Shown in pieces: positions 44,690-54,214 of a DNA stretch of 64,000 nt. The first letter of the stretch is position 1, and every line of letters begins with the position of its first letter. Source of the DNA: JAXMDS01 sp043777815 (GTDB taxonomy: Bacteria > Pseudomonadota > Alphaproteobacteria > Rickettsiales > Rickettsiaceae); the NCBI GenBank assembly GCA_043777815.1, contig JAYWHH010000001.1, positions 186,001-250,000 on the forward strand. The letters run 5' to 3'. The position numbers were made by a program, and so were the translations under genes. The notes under the pieces are model-generated. The model was not told the origin of the DNA, ran no database searches, and was given only the letters and a program-made list of their open reading frames with translations.

Positions 44690-46171
44690 TTGTACAATCT
44701 TGGTATTCTGATTTGGACTCTTCCTATTTTTGGAGCTTTGGTAATGTTATTGATATATAGCTTACATAGTTTGAAAAAATATCAAAAAACGGAATTTTTA
44801 CATGACTTTAATTACTGGTTATCAATTTTTATATACGTTGCTTGTTATTTTATAACATATATCTCCATTGAAGAGATTTATTGGTTAGGCAAATGGAAGA
44901 ATGTAGGCATCTCAATAACTTTGGACAATTTAGAATTGGTCAGGTATGTTTCTTTAATATTTGGTGGATACATCTACATTATGCGTGCAAAAATTAAATT
45001 TTTGTCAAATGAAATCTTGTATCCATTATTAATGACACTATATTTCAGTATAGTTTTAATGTTATTTTCTAATGATGTTTTCAATTTTTTTGTTAGCTGT
45101 GAGCTTGGTGGAGTAACGGTTTATATACTTTCTACTTGTAATTTTGATAATAAAAAATACATTAAAGAAAATTCTACTAAATCATTTGATTTGTCTAAGG
45201 ATATTGATAAGAAAATCAAATTAGGAGCATTAAATTACTTAATATATGGAAGCATAGGCTCTGGATTTATTTTGCTAGGTATTGGATTTTTGATTCTAGA
45301 TTGCCATAGTTTTGTTTTAACAGAATTAAATTCTGATTTAACTAGAGGTCTAGTGTTATTAATCGTTGGTTTATTTGTGAAACTAAATATTTGGCCATTA
45401 GATTTTATTGCCAATAAAGCATATTCCAAGCTAGATAATTTAACTTTAGTGCTTATTCAAGGTGTATATTTTATTCCTTTTAGCGCTTTTTTGTATAAAT
45501 TAAACTTGCAGAATTTGTTATTAAATATAAGTGACTTCATTTGCATAGGTATTTTTCTAAAAATAATTCAAGATTATCTAAAATCAAGAAATAAAGCTAT
45601 AAACCTAAAAGAAACTCTAATTAACTACATGGTCTTTAGTAACTTTATTATAATTTTAGCCACTAGCTTAAGTAAAGAAAAGTTTATTTATTATCTCATT
45701 TGTGAATCCTTGAGCAAAATATTTATCTTTTTGGCTCTAGAAACAACAGCACAATCAAAGATATTAAGGTTTAGTTTAACATATTATGTTTTATGTGTTT
45801 TAAACAGCCCTTTAACTAGTATATTTTGGGCAAAGATAGATATCTTGCTATTAAATATAACTAAACAAAATTATTATTTACCTGTTTGCATATCACTTGG
45901 CAGTTTTTGGTTTGGATTTTCAATATGGCAATTAGTCAAATATATAATTTTTAATGAAAAGAAATCAACTATTGAGCAAATTTTGGATGACACTTCATCT
46001 AAACAATTAAGCCCTGATTCATTGTGGAAAATTAATCTTATTGGCAAATCTTGTGACTTAAATCACAATGTAGATAATTTAAAAGGCATGAAAACAGTAA
46101 CTTTTAAAATAGAATTAGCAATAGTGCTCATCATTTTAAGTCTCATTTTATTACAGACAACTTATAATTGA
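44690..46171 (+). CDS. mrpD: MrpD/NuoN-like antiporter subunit
   Basis: Large proton-pumping-type subunit related to NuoL/M/N. About fourteen membrane helices. Seen: FVSCELGGVTVYILSTC, with the key membrane Glu of the TM5 helix of this family; KLGALNYLIYGSIGSGFILLG; and LIVGLFVKLNIWPLDFIANKAY, containing the conserved Lys and the WPxxFxxxxAY segment. Length 493 aa is normal. The start is uncertain: TTG at 44690 gives a good first helix. With mrpC and the MrpA-C-like gene it implies a monovalent cation/H+ antiporter split over loci. Confidence 0.82.
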   Translation: MYNLGILIWTLPIFGALVMLLIYSLHSLKKYQKTEFLHDFNYWLSIFIYVACYFITYISIEEIYWLGKWKNVGISITLDNLELVRYVSLIFGGYIYIMRAKIKFLSNEILYPLLMTLYFSIVLMLFSNDVFNFFVSCELGGVTVYILSTCNFDNKKYIKENSTKSFDLSKDIDKKIKLGALNYLIYGSIGSGFILLGIGFLILDCHSFVLTELNSDLTRGLVLLIVGLFVKLNIWPLDFIANKAYSKLDNLTLVLIQGVYFIPFSAFLYKLNLQNLLLNISDFICIGIFLKIIQDYLKSRNKAINLKETLINYMVFSNFIIILATSLSKEKFIYYLICESLSKIFIFLALETTAQSKILRFSLTYYVLCVLNSPLTSIFWAKIDILLLNITKQNYYLPVCISLGSFWFGFSIWQLVKYIIFNEKKSTIEQILDDTSSKQLSPDSLWKINLIGKSCDLNHNVDNLKGMKTVTFKIELAIVLIILSLILLQTTYN

Positions 46172-46185
46172 ATTTTATCATTCTA

Positions 46186-48582
46186 ATGAATGTATATTTA
46201 CAATTTTTGTTTGCAATAGTACTCAATATTAGCTTTTTTAATATCAATAAAGCTGACTTAGATAATAATACTTTAGCAGATCATCTTAAGAGGGAAATAA
46301 CAATAAAAACAAAAAACAATATTAAGTATTTTTCTTATCAGAATCGCGATTTAAGTAGTCATCTGCTTATTGAAGACGTGGCACCTTATGCAATTAATCT
46401 GACAGTTAAAGAGGAGTATGATAAAAAACTACTTATGATGACGACATCTTATGGTTTAAAAGAGATAGGATCATTTAAATTGGAATCCAAGCCAGATGAA
46501 AAGAAGTTTGATGGAGCTTTTGAAGAGATATTGGGCAATATCTCAACAAGTGTAAAAAATAAAATTTTTAAATCCAATAAAGACAGTGACTTTCTAAGAT
46601 TTGATAATCTGATATCAAAAGTAAAGTATTTTGTATACCTATGCTTGTTAATATATATTATGGTTTTTGGTTTTAAACTAGCGGCAGATGGCAAAGTTGG
46701 TGAATTTTGGCTTTTTGCTCTAAAGATGGTAGCAGTTTTACATTTCTCTACTGGAATAGTGCCTAATGTATACGACAATGGTATCTTTTCGATCTTAGAT
46801 CAAATTATTTCCATGATAAATGATATTGTAAGTTACATAATAGGGGAAAAAAATATTGCAGGTAAAGCTCCATTTGCTGGAGTATTTAAGGTTTTGGAGT
46901 CTGAATTCCTTAATGCGATGACAGGTAGTAAAAAAAGTTGGTTTTCATTTACTGTTCTTGGTACAGGTATTGATATTATTCTAACTTTCATTGCTGTAAT
47001 TATGACATTTCTAATGTTTATTGATATAGCTAAAATTTACCTTAGCAATTTACTGTTGTTATATTTCTTAGCTTATATTTCACCAATTTTTATACCTACT
47101 CTACTAGTCGATAATTTGAAAAAATATTTTAATCAATGGCTAAATTTTGGAACTGGCGCATGTTTACAATTAATAGTTACTGCATTTTTTGTAAAGTTTT
47201 CTATGTTTTTAATCAAATTCACATACAGTCCGCATGAGATATCAGACTTTGGTGATAGTAAGATTTGGGCCAGTTTTGTTTTAACTACTGTTGTGTTTTT
47301 TATGTATAGAAACATAATTTATACCGTAATACCTGATTTAGTTAGTGGTCTTAGTGTCAATCCTGTTAATTTTGCAGCAAAAGAATCCCCCAAAAAAGAT
47401 GAAGCTCCTAGTATTAGCATCAGCTCTGGTGCTGAAAATGCTTCGGATATCAGTGATAAAATTGGCTCTGATAAAAATCCAATAGTAAATAGGCCGAGTA
47501 TTAGTTCGCCAAATTATGATAAAGTACCAGATGCAGGCTTGAGGCCTCGATCTAATACAGCGCCTAATTTAAGCAATAGTACAGATGATATTGATTCTAG
47601 CCCTAGATCTAAAACAGATATTAATGATTTGAAATTAGAATCAGGTAGTAAAAGTAATTCTTTGGACAAAGATCAAGGCTTTGAATCGGAATCAGGTAAA
47701 TTATTTAAAGATAAAAGCTCTGAACCTAGATTTGACCCATTATTTAAAGATGATGACGTAAAACAAAGATCTAATACATCACTTAGTAAAAATAAAATAA
47801 CTGATATTGACATGAGGTCAAACTTAGATAGTATGAAGCCTAGGTTAGGATCTGTAAGGCCAACATTAGCTGATGTGAAGCCAAGATCAGATAATGTGCA
47901 ACAAAAATCTAATAAAATAGATTTGAATTCGAGTGAAAATTTAGTCAATTCTAGTAAATCTGGATCTAGTTCGTTTTCAGATCAAAGTATATCCAATTCT
48001 AGTAGATCTGGATCTAGTTCCTTTTCAGATCAATATGACGCTAGGAGCTTGAACAGTAGTCCGCGTAATTCTTTTTCAGAAAAAAGCAGTAATCAAGACG
48101 CTAATCGTTTAAGCAATTTAAGCCAATCTTCTGATCGCGTCAATGTTCAAGGGGCAGGATCTGAAATGAATAGAAGTGGCAATGGGGGCAACTCAAGTCA
48201 AGCTTCTGGACAAAGTAATGATCAGAGGCAAAGTGTCTCAAGGGGAAGCGGTATAGTTACAAATGCAGCATCGAATAGAGAAAGTGAAAATTCTGATATT
48301 TCCAATATGTCCGGTAGAAGAAGTGTAAACTCTGATATGAATGATGAGTTTGATGCAGTTTCTAATATGGGCAATAGCTCTAGAAGACAATCAATTGATT
48401 CAATTGATTCATTTGATTCAATCAAAAATAAAACTTCAGATAGTAAGCTAGATAATAAGCTTCCGGACAATAAGCCAGATAATAAGCTTCCAGACAATAA
48501 GCCAGATAATAAGCTTCCTAATAATAAACCCATTGATATCAAAAGACAATCAATTAAAGGCTCAGAAAGTAATGAGGACTAA
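46186..48582 (+). CDS. virB6: VirB6/TrbL-family type IV secretion protein with long repetitive tail
   Basis: Probable inner-membrane channel subunit of the rickettsial Rvh type IV secretion system. Seen: signal-like start (MNVYLQFLFAIVLNISFFNI); a periplasmic region to about residue 140; then five or six helices (YFVYLCLLIYIMVFGFKLAA, LTFIAVIMTFLMFIDIA, LLLLYFLAYISPIFIPTLL, ATFFVKF region, FVLTTVVFFMYR), typical of rickettsial VirB6. The last 390 residues are Ser/Asp/Asn-rich and disordered with short repeats (SSSFSDQ; DNKLPDNKP). A TTG at 46168 overlaps the mrpD end, but ATG at 46186 gives a proper signal sequence. Other vir genes are not in the window. Confidence 0.75.
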   Translation: MNVYLQFLFAIVLNISFFNINKADLDNNTLADHLKREITIKTKNNIKYFSYQNRDLSSHLLIEDVAPYAINLTVKEEYDKKLLMMTTSYGLKEIGSFKLESKPDEKKFDGAFEEILGNISTSVKNKIFKSNKDSDFLRFDNLISKVKYFVYLCLLIYIMVFGFKLAADGKVGEFWLFALKMVAVLHFSTGIVPNVYDNGIFSILDQIISMINDIVSYIIGEKNIAGKAPFAGVFKVLESEFLNAMTGSKKSWFSFTVLGTGIDIILTFIAVIMTFLMFIDIAKIYLSNLLLLYFLAYISPIFIPTLLVDNLKKYFNQWLNFGTGACLQLIVTAFFVKFSMFLIKFTYSPHEISDFGDSKIWASFVLTTVVFFMYRNIIYTVIPDLVSGLSVNPVNFAAKESPKKDEAPSISISSGAENASDISDKIGSDKNPIVNRPSISSPNYDKVPDAGLRPRSNTAPNLSNSTDDIDSSPRSKTDINDLKLESGSKSNSLDKDQGFESESGKLFKDKSSEPRFDPLFKDDDVKQRSNTSLSKNKITDIDMRSNLDSMKPRLGSVRPTLADVKPRSDNVQQKSNKIDLNSSENLVNSSKSGSSSFSDQSISNSSRSGSSSFSDQYDARSLNSSPRNSFSEKSSNQDANRLSNLSQSSDRVNVQGAGSEMNRSGNGGNSSQASGQSNDQRQSVSRGSGIVTNAASNRESENSDISNMSGRRSVNSDMNDEFDAVSNMGNSSRRQSIDSIDSFDSIKNKTSDSKLDNKLPDNKPDNKLPDNKPDNKLPNNKPIDIKRQSIKGSESNED

Positions 48583-48742
48583 CAATAGAATGTTTTCAGG
48601 TGACAGAGTGCAGATATTATTTAATACTTTAATATATTGAACTTTTAAAAATCGCATGTTTTCACAACTGCACTTAAATAGTAAAAAAATAAACAAAGAC
48701 TTAGTCTAGAGCTTCAAAGCTTTTTATATTGTAAAAAATGCC

Positions 48743-49024
48743 ATGTCTCCTGAGACATACAAACATATTATAGATAACAATCTAAATGCTGACCAAGCTA
48801 AGTCCTACATAGAGAAACAATATGAATGTCAAAGAAGAAATGCTAAATCACTTGGATCCAATGCTGCGTTTGTGCCATTTGCCTCAGTGTCACTCAATTA
48901 TATATTTAATGAAACTTTCAATGCTGGTTTGAAATTTACTTATTCACCTAAAGTTGAAGGATTTGGATCAATTGGCGGCTTCCATATTATTTTTTCATAC
49001 GTCTACTTGGGCTTCGAGTTCTAA
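48743..49024 (+). CDS. short protein resembling the C-terminus of an outer-membrane beta-barrel
   Basis: A 93-residue frame. Residues 42-93 (FVPFASVSLNYIFNETFNAGLKFTYS..., ending YVYLGFEF) show alternating hydrophobic residues and a terminal Phe, as in the last strands of an outer-membrane barrel. No signal peptide is present and upstream sequence shows no continuing frame. It is probably a remnant of a larger surface-antigen-type gene, but could be a genuine small protein. Confidence 0.45.
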   Translation: MSPETYKHIIDNNLNADQAKSYIEKQYECQRRNAKSLGSNAAFVPFASVSLNYIFNETFNAGLKFTYSPKVEGFGSIGGFHIIFSYVYLGFEF

Positions 49025-49080
49025 ATAACTCTTAATATGATAGGTATACTTAGCATAAAATATTCTTTTATATCCTATAC

Positions 49081-52005
49081 ATGAAATCTGTTTACTTATT
49101 TGGACGGAAGAACCATAAACTTAATGAATTTAATTTCAATGCCTTTGATCAAATCTGCGAAAAATCTTCTGATAATAATGGATTGTTAGAACTTGGAATA
49201 CATGTACTACTTAATGAGTTGGGAATTTCGAACGGTAAACTGAAAGATTCATTATGTAATTATTCAATAATTTTGCCAACTTTAATTTCATGCAGTTATT
49301 TCAACTCCCTTATTGTAAATAGTGTGAATAATGGATTTTTACCAAAAATACATACGTTTAAAACTTTAATAAGTAATTATGCCTACTTAGCTGATGCTAA
49401 GTATTGTTCATATCAGGAACTATCTACATTAATTAATATATTGAATAAGATTCAATTTTTTAGTAAAGTAAAAGCTTCTGGCAATATGATTAGCGTTGCT
49501 AAGGTTGTACTTGATATTTTTGAAAAAAAGTCTTCACTTGGATTGCAAATAGAAGATTTGAAATCATTATTTGTGTACGAATATCCAGAACATTTTGAAT
49601 GGCTGCTTAATGTTATACAAGATTTAGAAATAGATCTAGAAAAATATTTAGCAATGAAGAATTGTCTTCCGTCAACTAAATTTCAAAAACAAGTATTGTC
49701 TAGAATAAATCATGGTAAATACTTTCTAATTGGAGGTATATATTGCAATAATTCAATAGTTGAATTTATAAAAAAAAATAATACTACAATTTTATTTGAG
49801 GTGTCTTATAATCAAGATAATTTAGAAGAAAAGATTCATTATTCAAATTTTAGTCCAAATGTTAAAGCTCAAGATTATAAGGCTCCGGATTATAAAGCCC
49901 AGTCAAATAGATCACAAGATAATATAATTTATCAAAATCTAAAAAAAGCTATATTGATAGAAAACGAAACAATAACAAATAAAATAGTAGAAAAAATATA
50001 TACCAACAAAGCTTTAAGCTTCTATATTAGCAACTTGTTGAATTGTAAATTTCAGTCTCCTGTTATTGACTATTTTGAATTGAATCAATTAGCTAATCCA
50101 AAATTAGACTATAATGCTAATCAAAATCTTCAATATTTCGAATTTGAAACCCTGCACCAAGAAATTAATTATATTATTGAAAATATACGTAATACAGCAG
50201 AAAAAAGTTTAAAAATTGGCATCTTGGCAAGAGATTCAAAAACTTTTCGATTGTTAGTTAGGAAGTTAGAATCTGATTCAATTTCTTTTAAGTTAGAATC
50301 CTCAATAGACCTAAGAAACAATTCTATTATTGAGCTAATACGCTCCATAATGTCACTTGCGCATAAATTTTCTTTAGCTAAAGTTCTCTTTATTTTAAAA
50401 AATAAACATTTTCTTTATAACTTAAGTGAGCTTTATTGTAATAAAGCAACCCATAAGCTAAAAATACTAGAAATGGAGCTTAGTATCAGAAAAAACTTTA
50501 TTCATGATGAAATATCATGGTTGAATTTAGTGAAATCAATGGAATTTTCTGAGATTTTAACTCTATATTTTAATTTAAAGAAGCTTGGTATTATTAATAC
50601 TTCAAAAGAATTTTATCGTAAGTTTATAATCTTGATTAGCAATTATTTTCCATGCTTATGTAACAATGCTGACTTTATAGAGATACAAATGAAAATTCAA
50701 TTGATTTGCAAGACATTAAAGCGTACACATAATATGAAAGATCTATTGATTTATTTACTAGATAATATATCTATGAAATATGATCAAAATCACAAAACAC
50801 CAATAGATTTTGACCTTATGAATTTTGAAAAAATCAAATCTGAATCCATTGTATATATTTTTGATAGTTTTGAATCTATGTCTATGTTTCATCTTGACAA
50901 GATTTTCATAACTAACTTTTATTCTGGCAACGAAATAAGAACTTATTCAACCACCTTCTTGCCAACTAAAATTTCTGAAGGATTGCTGTTTGCTTATGAC
51001 AAATATATGGATATGCATTTTTTACAAAATATTTTTAATAAAAAACAAATAGTACTAACTAAAAGTCAAAAAAAAGATGGTGCCTATACTACTAAATCTA
51101 AATTAGTTCTGAATTTAGAAATGCAAAAAGTGCAGTTAGATAATAAATTACAAAATTGTAAGAAGGATTACAACTCATCATCAATTGTATTGCAAAGTAT
51201 ATGCTTGCCAAAAGTTTTATACGCCACTCATTTACAAAAAATACTAAATGATCCGTACAGTTTTTACGTCGAAAAGATACTTAAATTGACCAGAATTAAT
51301 GATATAGACTCCCTTCCATCTTACTCAGAATTTGGTTCATTGGTTCACAAGTGTATAGAAGTGTGCTCAGGTTCACAAAATTTAGATTTATTATTTGAAG
51401 AAATGCCGACTTACATTAACAACATGTGGAGCAATAATATAACAAAAATTGTAAATGAAGTAAAGAAATTTCATGATAAAGAATCTTTTTTATATCAAGA
51501 TCATGATAGAAAAATAAAATGTGAGCATGTAATAGGCACTATATTAAACCATAAGAATAATCAATTCGAATTAAAAGCAATTGTGGACCGAATAGAAGAG
51601 TTTTTGGGGAAGTTTGACTGTCGAAAAAAAATAATTCTTTTTGATTATAAAACAGGAATTTGTCCAACCTTAGGACAAGTTACTAAGTTTGTTTCTATAC
51701 AATTGTTGGTGTCTTGTTTTATAACAATAATAAATACTGTTATTTCTTTAAAGCCAGAATATCTAGTTAATGAAACTTCATCTCCAAAAGAAATATGGAA
51801 CATATTCAGTATGAATCATGAAATTGAGCTTCAATATTTAAAACTAAGCACTAGAGTAAAGATCAATAGAGTGCAGCTCAAGATAGATGAAGAAATTTTT
51901 ACTAGATTTTTCTACTTTTTAATTGATTTATTAGACAAATATACTCTAATGAGTCATGATGATTTTAGAAATTCTAATCATGAAAGATATAAAGATATTA
52001 TTTAA
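49081..52005 (+). CDS. addB: AddB, nuclease subunit of the AddAB recombination complex
   Basis: Alphaproteobacterial-type AddB, which works with AddA in double-strand-break end resection. Seen: a helicase-like inactive N-terminal part with SLKIGILARDSKTFRLLVRKLE near residue 377; a middle region with YIFDSFESMSMFHLDKIFITNF; and a C-terminal PD-(D/E)XK nuclease domain: FGSLVHKCIE near 756, ELKAIVDRIEEF near 830 and ILFDYKTGICPTLGQV near 851, where the Asp and Glu/Asp-x-Lys residues line up. Length 974 aa is normal. addA is not in the window. Divergent, but the nuclease core is clear. Confidence 0.85.
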   Translation: MKSVYLFGRKNHKLNEFNFNAFDQICEKSSDNNGLLELGIHVLLNELGISNGKLKDSLCNYSIILPTLISCSYFNSLIVNSVNNGFLPKIHTFKTLISNYAYLADAKYCSYQELSTLINILNKIQFFSKVKASGNMISVAKVVLDIFEKKSSLGLQIEDLKSLFVYEYPEHFEWLLNVIQDLEIDLEKYLAMKNCLPSTKFQKQVLSRINHGKYFLIGGIYCNNSIVEFIKKNNTTILFEVSYNQDNLEEKIHYSNFSPNVKAQDYKAPDYKAQSNRSQDNIIYQNLKKAILIENETITNKIVEKIYTNKALSFYISNLLNCKFQSPVIDYFELNQLANPKLDYNANQNLQYFEFETLHQEINYIIENIRNTAEKSLKIGILARDSKTFRLLVRKLESDSISFKLESSIDLRNNSIIELIRSIMSLAHKFSLAKVLFILKNKHFLYNLSELYCNKATHKLKILEMELSIRKNFIHDEISWLNLVKSMEFSEILTLYFNLKKLGIINTSKEFYRKFIILISNYFPCLCNNADFIEIQMKIQLICKTLKRTHNMKDLLIYLLDNISMKYDQNHKTPIDFDLMNFEKIKSESIVYIFDSFESMSMFHLDKIFITNFYSGNEIRTYSTTFLPTKISEGLLFAYDKYMDMHFLQNIFNKKQIVLTKSQKKDGAYTTKSKLVLNLEMQKVQLDNKLQNCKKDYNSSSIVLQSICLPKVLYATHLQKILNDPYSFYVEKILKLTRINDIDSLPSYSEFGSLVHKCIEVCSGSQNLDLLFEEMPTYINNMWSNNITKIVNEVKKFHDKESFLYQDHDRKIKCEHVIGTILNHKNNQFELKAIVDRIEEFLGKFDCRKKIILFDYKTGICPTLGQVTKFVSIQLLVSCFITIINTVISLKPEYLVNETSSPKEIWNIFSMNHEIELQYLKLSTRVKINRVQLKIDEEIFTRFFYFLIDLLDKYTLMSHDDFRNSNHERYKDII

Positions 52006-52139
52006 ACTTGCGTGCGGATATATCTATTAACATTATCTTTTGCCATGTGTAGGGTTATTCATATGCGCACGATTTCATATGTAGACTTGCATTACAATAC
52101 AGTACAAATAATATATTTTGTAGAGCATCATGGAAAATT

Positions 52140-52167
52140 TTGAGTCATCTAAGCTTTATGATATAAT
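52140..52167 (+). promoter_or_regulatory. sigma-70 promoter of tRNA-Ser
   Basis: -35 TTGAGT (52140-52145), 16-base spacer, -10 TATAAT (52162-52167); the mature tRNA begins 11 bases later. Confidence 0.65.
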
Positions 52168-52177
52168 TCGATTTATA

Positions 52178-52265
52178 GGGCAGATGGTCGAGCGGTTTAA
52201 GGCACCGGTCTTGAAAACCGGCGTACGTTTGTAGCGTACCGTGGGTTCGAATCCCACTCTGCCCG
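52178..52265 (+). tRNA. tRNA-Ser (anticodon TGA)
   Basis: An 88-base class II tRNA. Acceptor stem GGGCAGA pairs with TCTGCCC, discriminator G. The anticodon stem is ACCGGT/ACCGGC-like with loop CTTGAAA, anticodon TGA. A long variable arm (GTACG...CGTAC) follows, typical of tRNA-Ser, and the T-arm contains GGTTCGAATCC. CCA is not encoded. Confidence 0.97.
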
Positions 52266-52469
52266 TTTGAATTTTTTGATATTCATTTCATTATTCATTT
52301 AGCGAAACTAGATATATATTTATACTAGTAAACTTTGTATAAAGTCAAAACTAAGCAAAAGTTATTTATATAATCAATACTAACCACAAGTTAGAGTAAT
52401 ATAAGTAAAATTATGTTTTATTAAAGAGTATTTTCTGGTAGAAAGAACTTTACAATATTTTTGTATCTA

Positions 52470-52890
52470 TTTATGATGCATCTTCCCATAAATTATTGGT
52501 TTCATTGTCATATAATAAACTAATTAAATCTATTGTTATAGACTATTTAAGTCTATTCTTGATGCATCTGGCTCTTCTAATTAGTAATATAATTTCATTA
52601 TTTAATAGACTAGTTAAATCTGCTTGTAAATATATTTTTGACTTATTTTGCTTTAAATTATTGATCTCATAACCTAATGCATTCAATAAGTTAATAGCCA
52701 ATATATCCTCTGGGGACTATTATATAAAAATCTATTGTTTATGCATCTTGCTTTAAATTATTGATTTCATTGTAAAATGCAGTAAATAAGTTAATTGCTA
52801 ATATATCCCCTGGATTTATTATCTAAAATCTATTGTTGAAACATCTTGCTTTAAATTATTGATTTCACCATATAATAGAAAAAATTCTCT
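52470..52890. repeat. about five degenerate tandem repeats of 85-97 bp
   Basis: Units begin near 52472, 52560, 52646, 52740 and 52837, with recurring parts GCTTTAAATTATTGATTTCA, AATAAGTTAAT, CTAATATATCC and AAATCTATTGTT. On the minus strand they read like a decayed repeat protein (for example GEINNLKQDVSTIDF) with stops. The rest of the 52266-52942 interval is AT-rich with no gene seen. Confidence 0.75.
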
Positions 52891-52942
52891 TGCGTCTAAA
52901 AAAATTATTTGTATGTACATATCTTTTGTTACGTAGTCAACA

Positions 52943-53419
52943 TTACATAAAATATACACATTGTTCAGTACCTTGTCCAGAGCTTTCTATTGCCGTAAGT
53001 TCATTTGTATTTTCATTATTACACTCAAACATTTCTACTTCTTCAAAAGCAGGTTCTATTTTTGTTTCTGCTACCGTTTTTTCTATAAATTTTTCTAAAT
53101 TTACATTTCCATTTTTTAAATCTTTTAGATAATATTTAACTTTCAAATATTCTCTTATTGGAAAAAAATGGTTTTCATTTGTTTTTATTAAGTTTTTTAT
53201 TTCCGAAAAATCTTTTGTGCAAGCGCAAAGTTCTTCTATAAGCTTTTTTATAAAAAAACTATTTGACAAATTACTAAGTTCTAAAATTAATTTTTTATTT
53301 TCTATTTCTAATTTTTCTATTAAATTTATATCGCTACGGTCAATTTTGTGTAAATGAGAGAAGTAAAATTTAGTTTTTTTCATTGCTTCTTGTAATGATA
53401 AATGATTTGATAGCATCAA
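52943..53419 (-). CDS. hypothetical helical protein, possibly a frameshifted continuation of its neighbour
   Basis: A 158-residue Lys/Glu-rich helical protein, unrecognised, with LIEKLEIENKKLILELSNLSNS as a likely coiled coil and an acidic tail. The frame overlaps the end of the preceding gene (53370) by 50 bases. A seven-A run in the overlap is where a one-base slip would join the two. A start at the inner ATG (MKKTKFYFSHL, near 53383) is an alternative that leaves a short overlap. Decayed repeats lie downstream. Confidence 0.5.
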   Translation of the reverse strand: MMLSNHLSLQEAMKKTKFYFSHLHKIDRSDINLIEKLEIENKKLILELSNLSNSFFIKKLIEELCACTKDFSEIKNLIKTNENHFFPIREYLKVKYYLKDLKNGNVNLEKFIEKTVAETKIEPAFEEVEMFECNNENTNELTAIESSGQGTEQCVYFM

Positions 53420-54161
53420 GTGCTATTTGTTCAAAGTTCTTAGCTATAACAGTGTTAATGTTACTAGACACCAGTTCATAAAAATAAAAGTCAAAATTGT
53501 TAATGTATTTTGAGTTTTTTTCATTTGAAATATCAATTTCAAAAGTTTTAAATGGTTGATTTATACTATTTTCAATTATATATTGAAAAGTTTTTATGAG
53601 ATATTGTTCAATTGAGCTATTTATAACCAAGTTTTTTTCGATATATTTTTTGTGAAGTATAGTAATGTTAAGAAATTTGTTCATTGTATGTAATTCAAAA
53701 CAAGGTTTTTCATATGGTATTGTGAATTTATTACAGAAAACCACACCTTTAAACTTCGTAGTTTCTAGACTGATTATCCTCATATTTGACTCTTTTTTTA
53801 TGCTAGTATTCAGTACTATTTTCTCTCCAACATTATCAATAACATAATATTTACTTCCTGAACTATCTTCTTTTATCACTACGATGCCAGGGAGATACTG
53901 CGTCAAGATAGTTTTATTATTCTCTTCGTTATTATAATATATCAACTTAATGCATTCGGGCTCAATACTAATCATTTCAAATTTATTTTGATTTTGATTA
54001 ATAATCATTCTTTTTTTAACTAAATCAGAAGTAAGTTTCAATTCACCTACTGGAATACTTGAAATACTTGGTATACCAAATTTTGCAATAGACATATCTG
54101 ATATAGACATATTAAAAATTGATTTATCATCATTAGACTGGATATTAGGATTAGATTGCAT
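53370..54161 (-). CDS. hypothetical protein
   Basis: A 263-residue protein of no recognised family. The N-terminal and middle parts are beta-rich (NKFEMISIEPECIKLIYY, PGIVVIKEDSSGSKYYVID), and the C-terminal part is mixed. No signal peptide or membrane segment. It overlaps the following frame in a way that suggests either coupling or a frameshifted single gene of about 415 residues. The stop after RSNEKN lies just at an A7 run. Confidence 0.5.
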   Translation of the reverse strand: MQSNPNIQSNDDKSIFNMSISDMSIAKFGIPSISSIPVGELKLTSDLVKKRMIINQNQNKFEMISIEPECIKLIYYNNEENNKTILTQYLPGIVVIKEDSSGSKYYVIDNVGEKIVLNTSIKKESNMRIISLETTKFKGVVFCNKFTIPYEKPCFELHTMNKFLNITILHKKYIEKNLVINSSIEQYLIKTFQYIIENSINQPFKTFEIDISNEKNSKYINNFDFYFYELVSSNINTVIAKNFEQIALDAIKSFIITRSNEKN

Positions 54162-54214
54162 TTAAAGTAAAGCTATGTATTTATATATCTAGCATACAAC
54201 ATATTTTAAACTTA

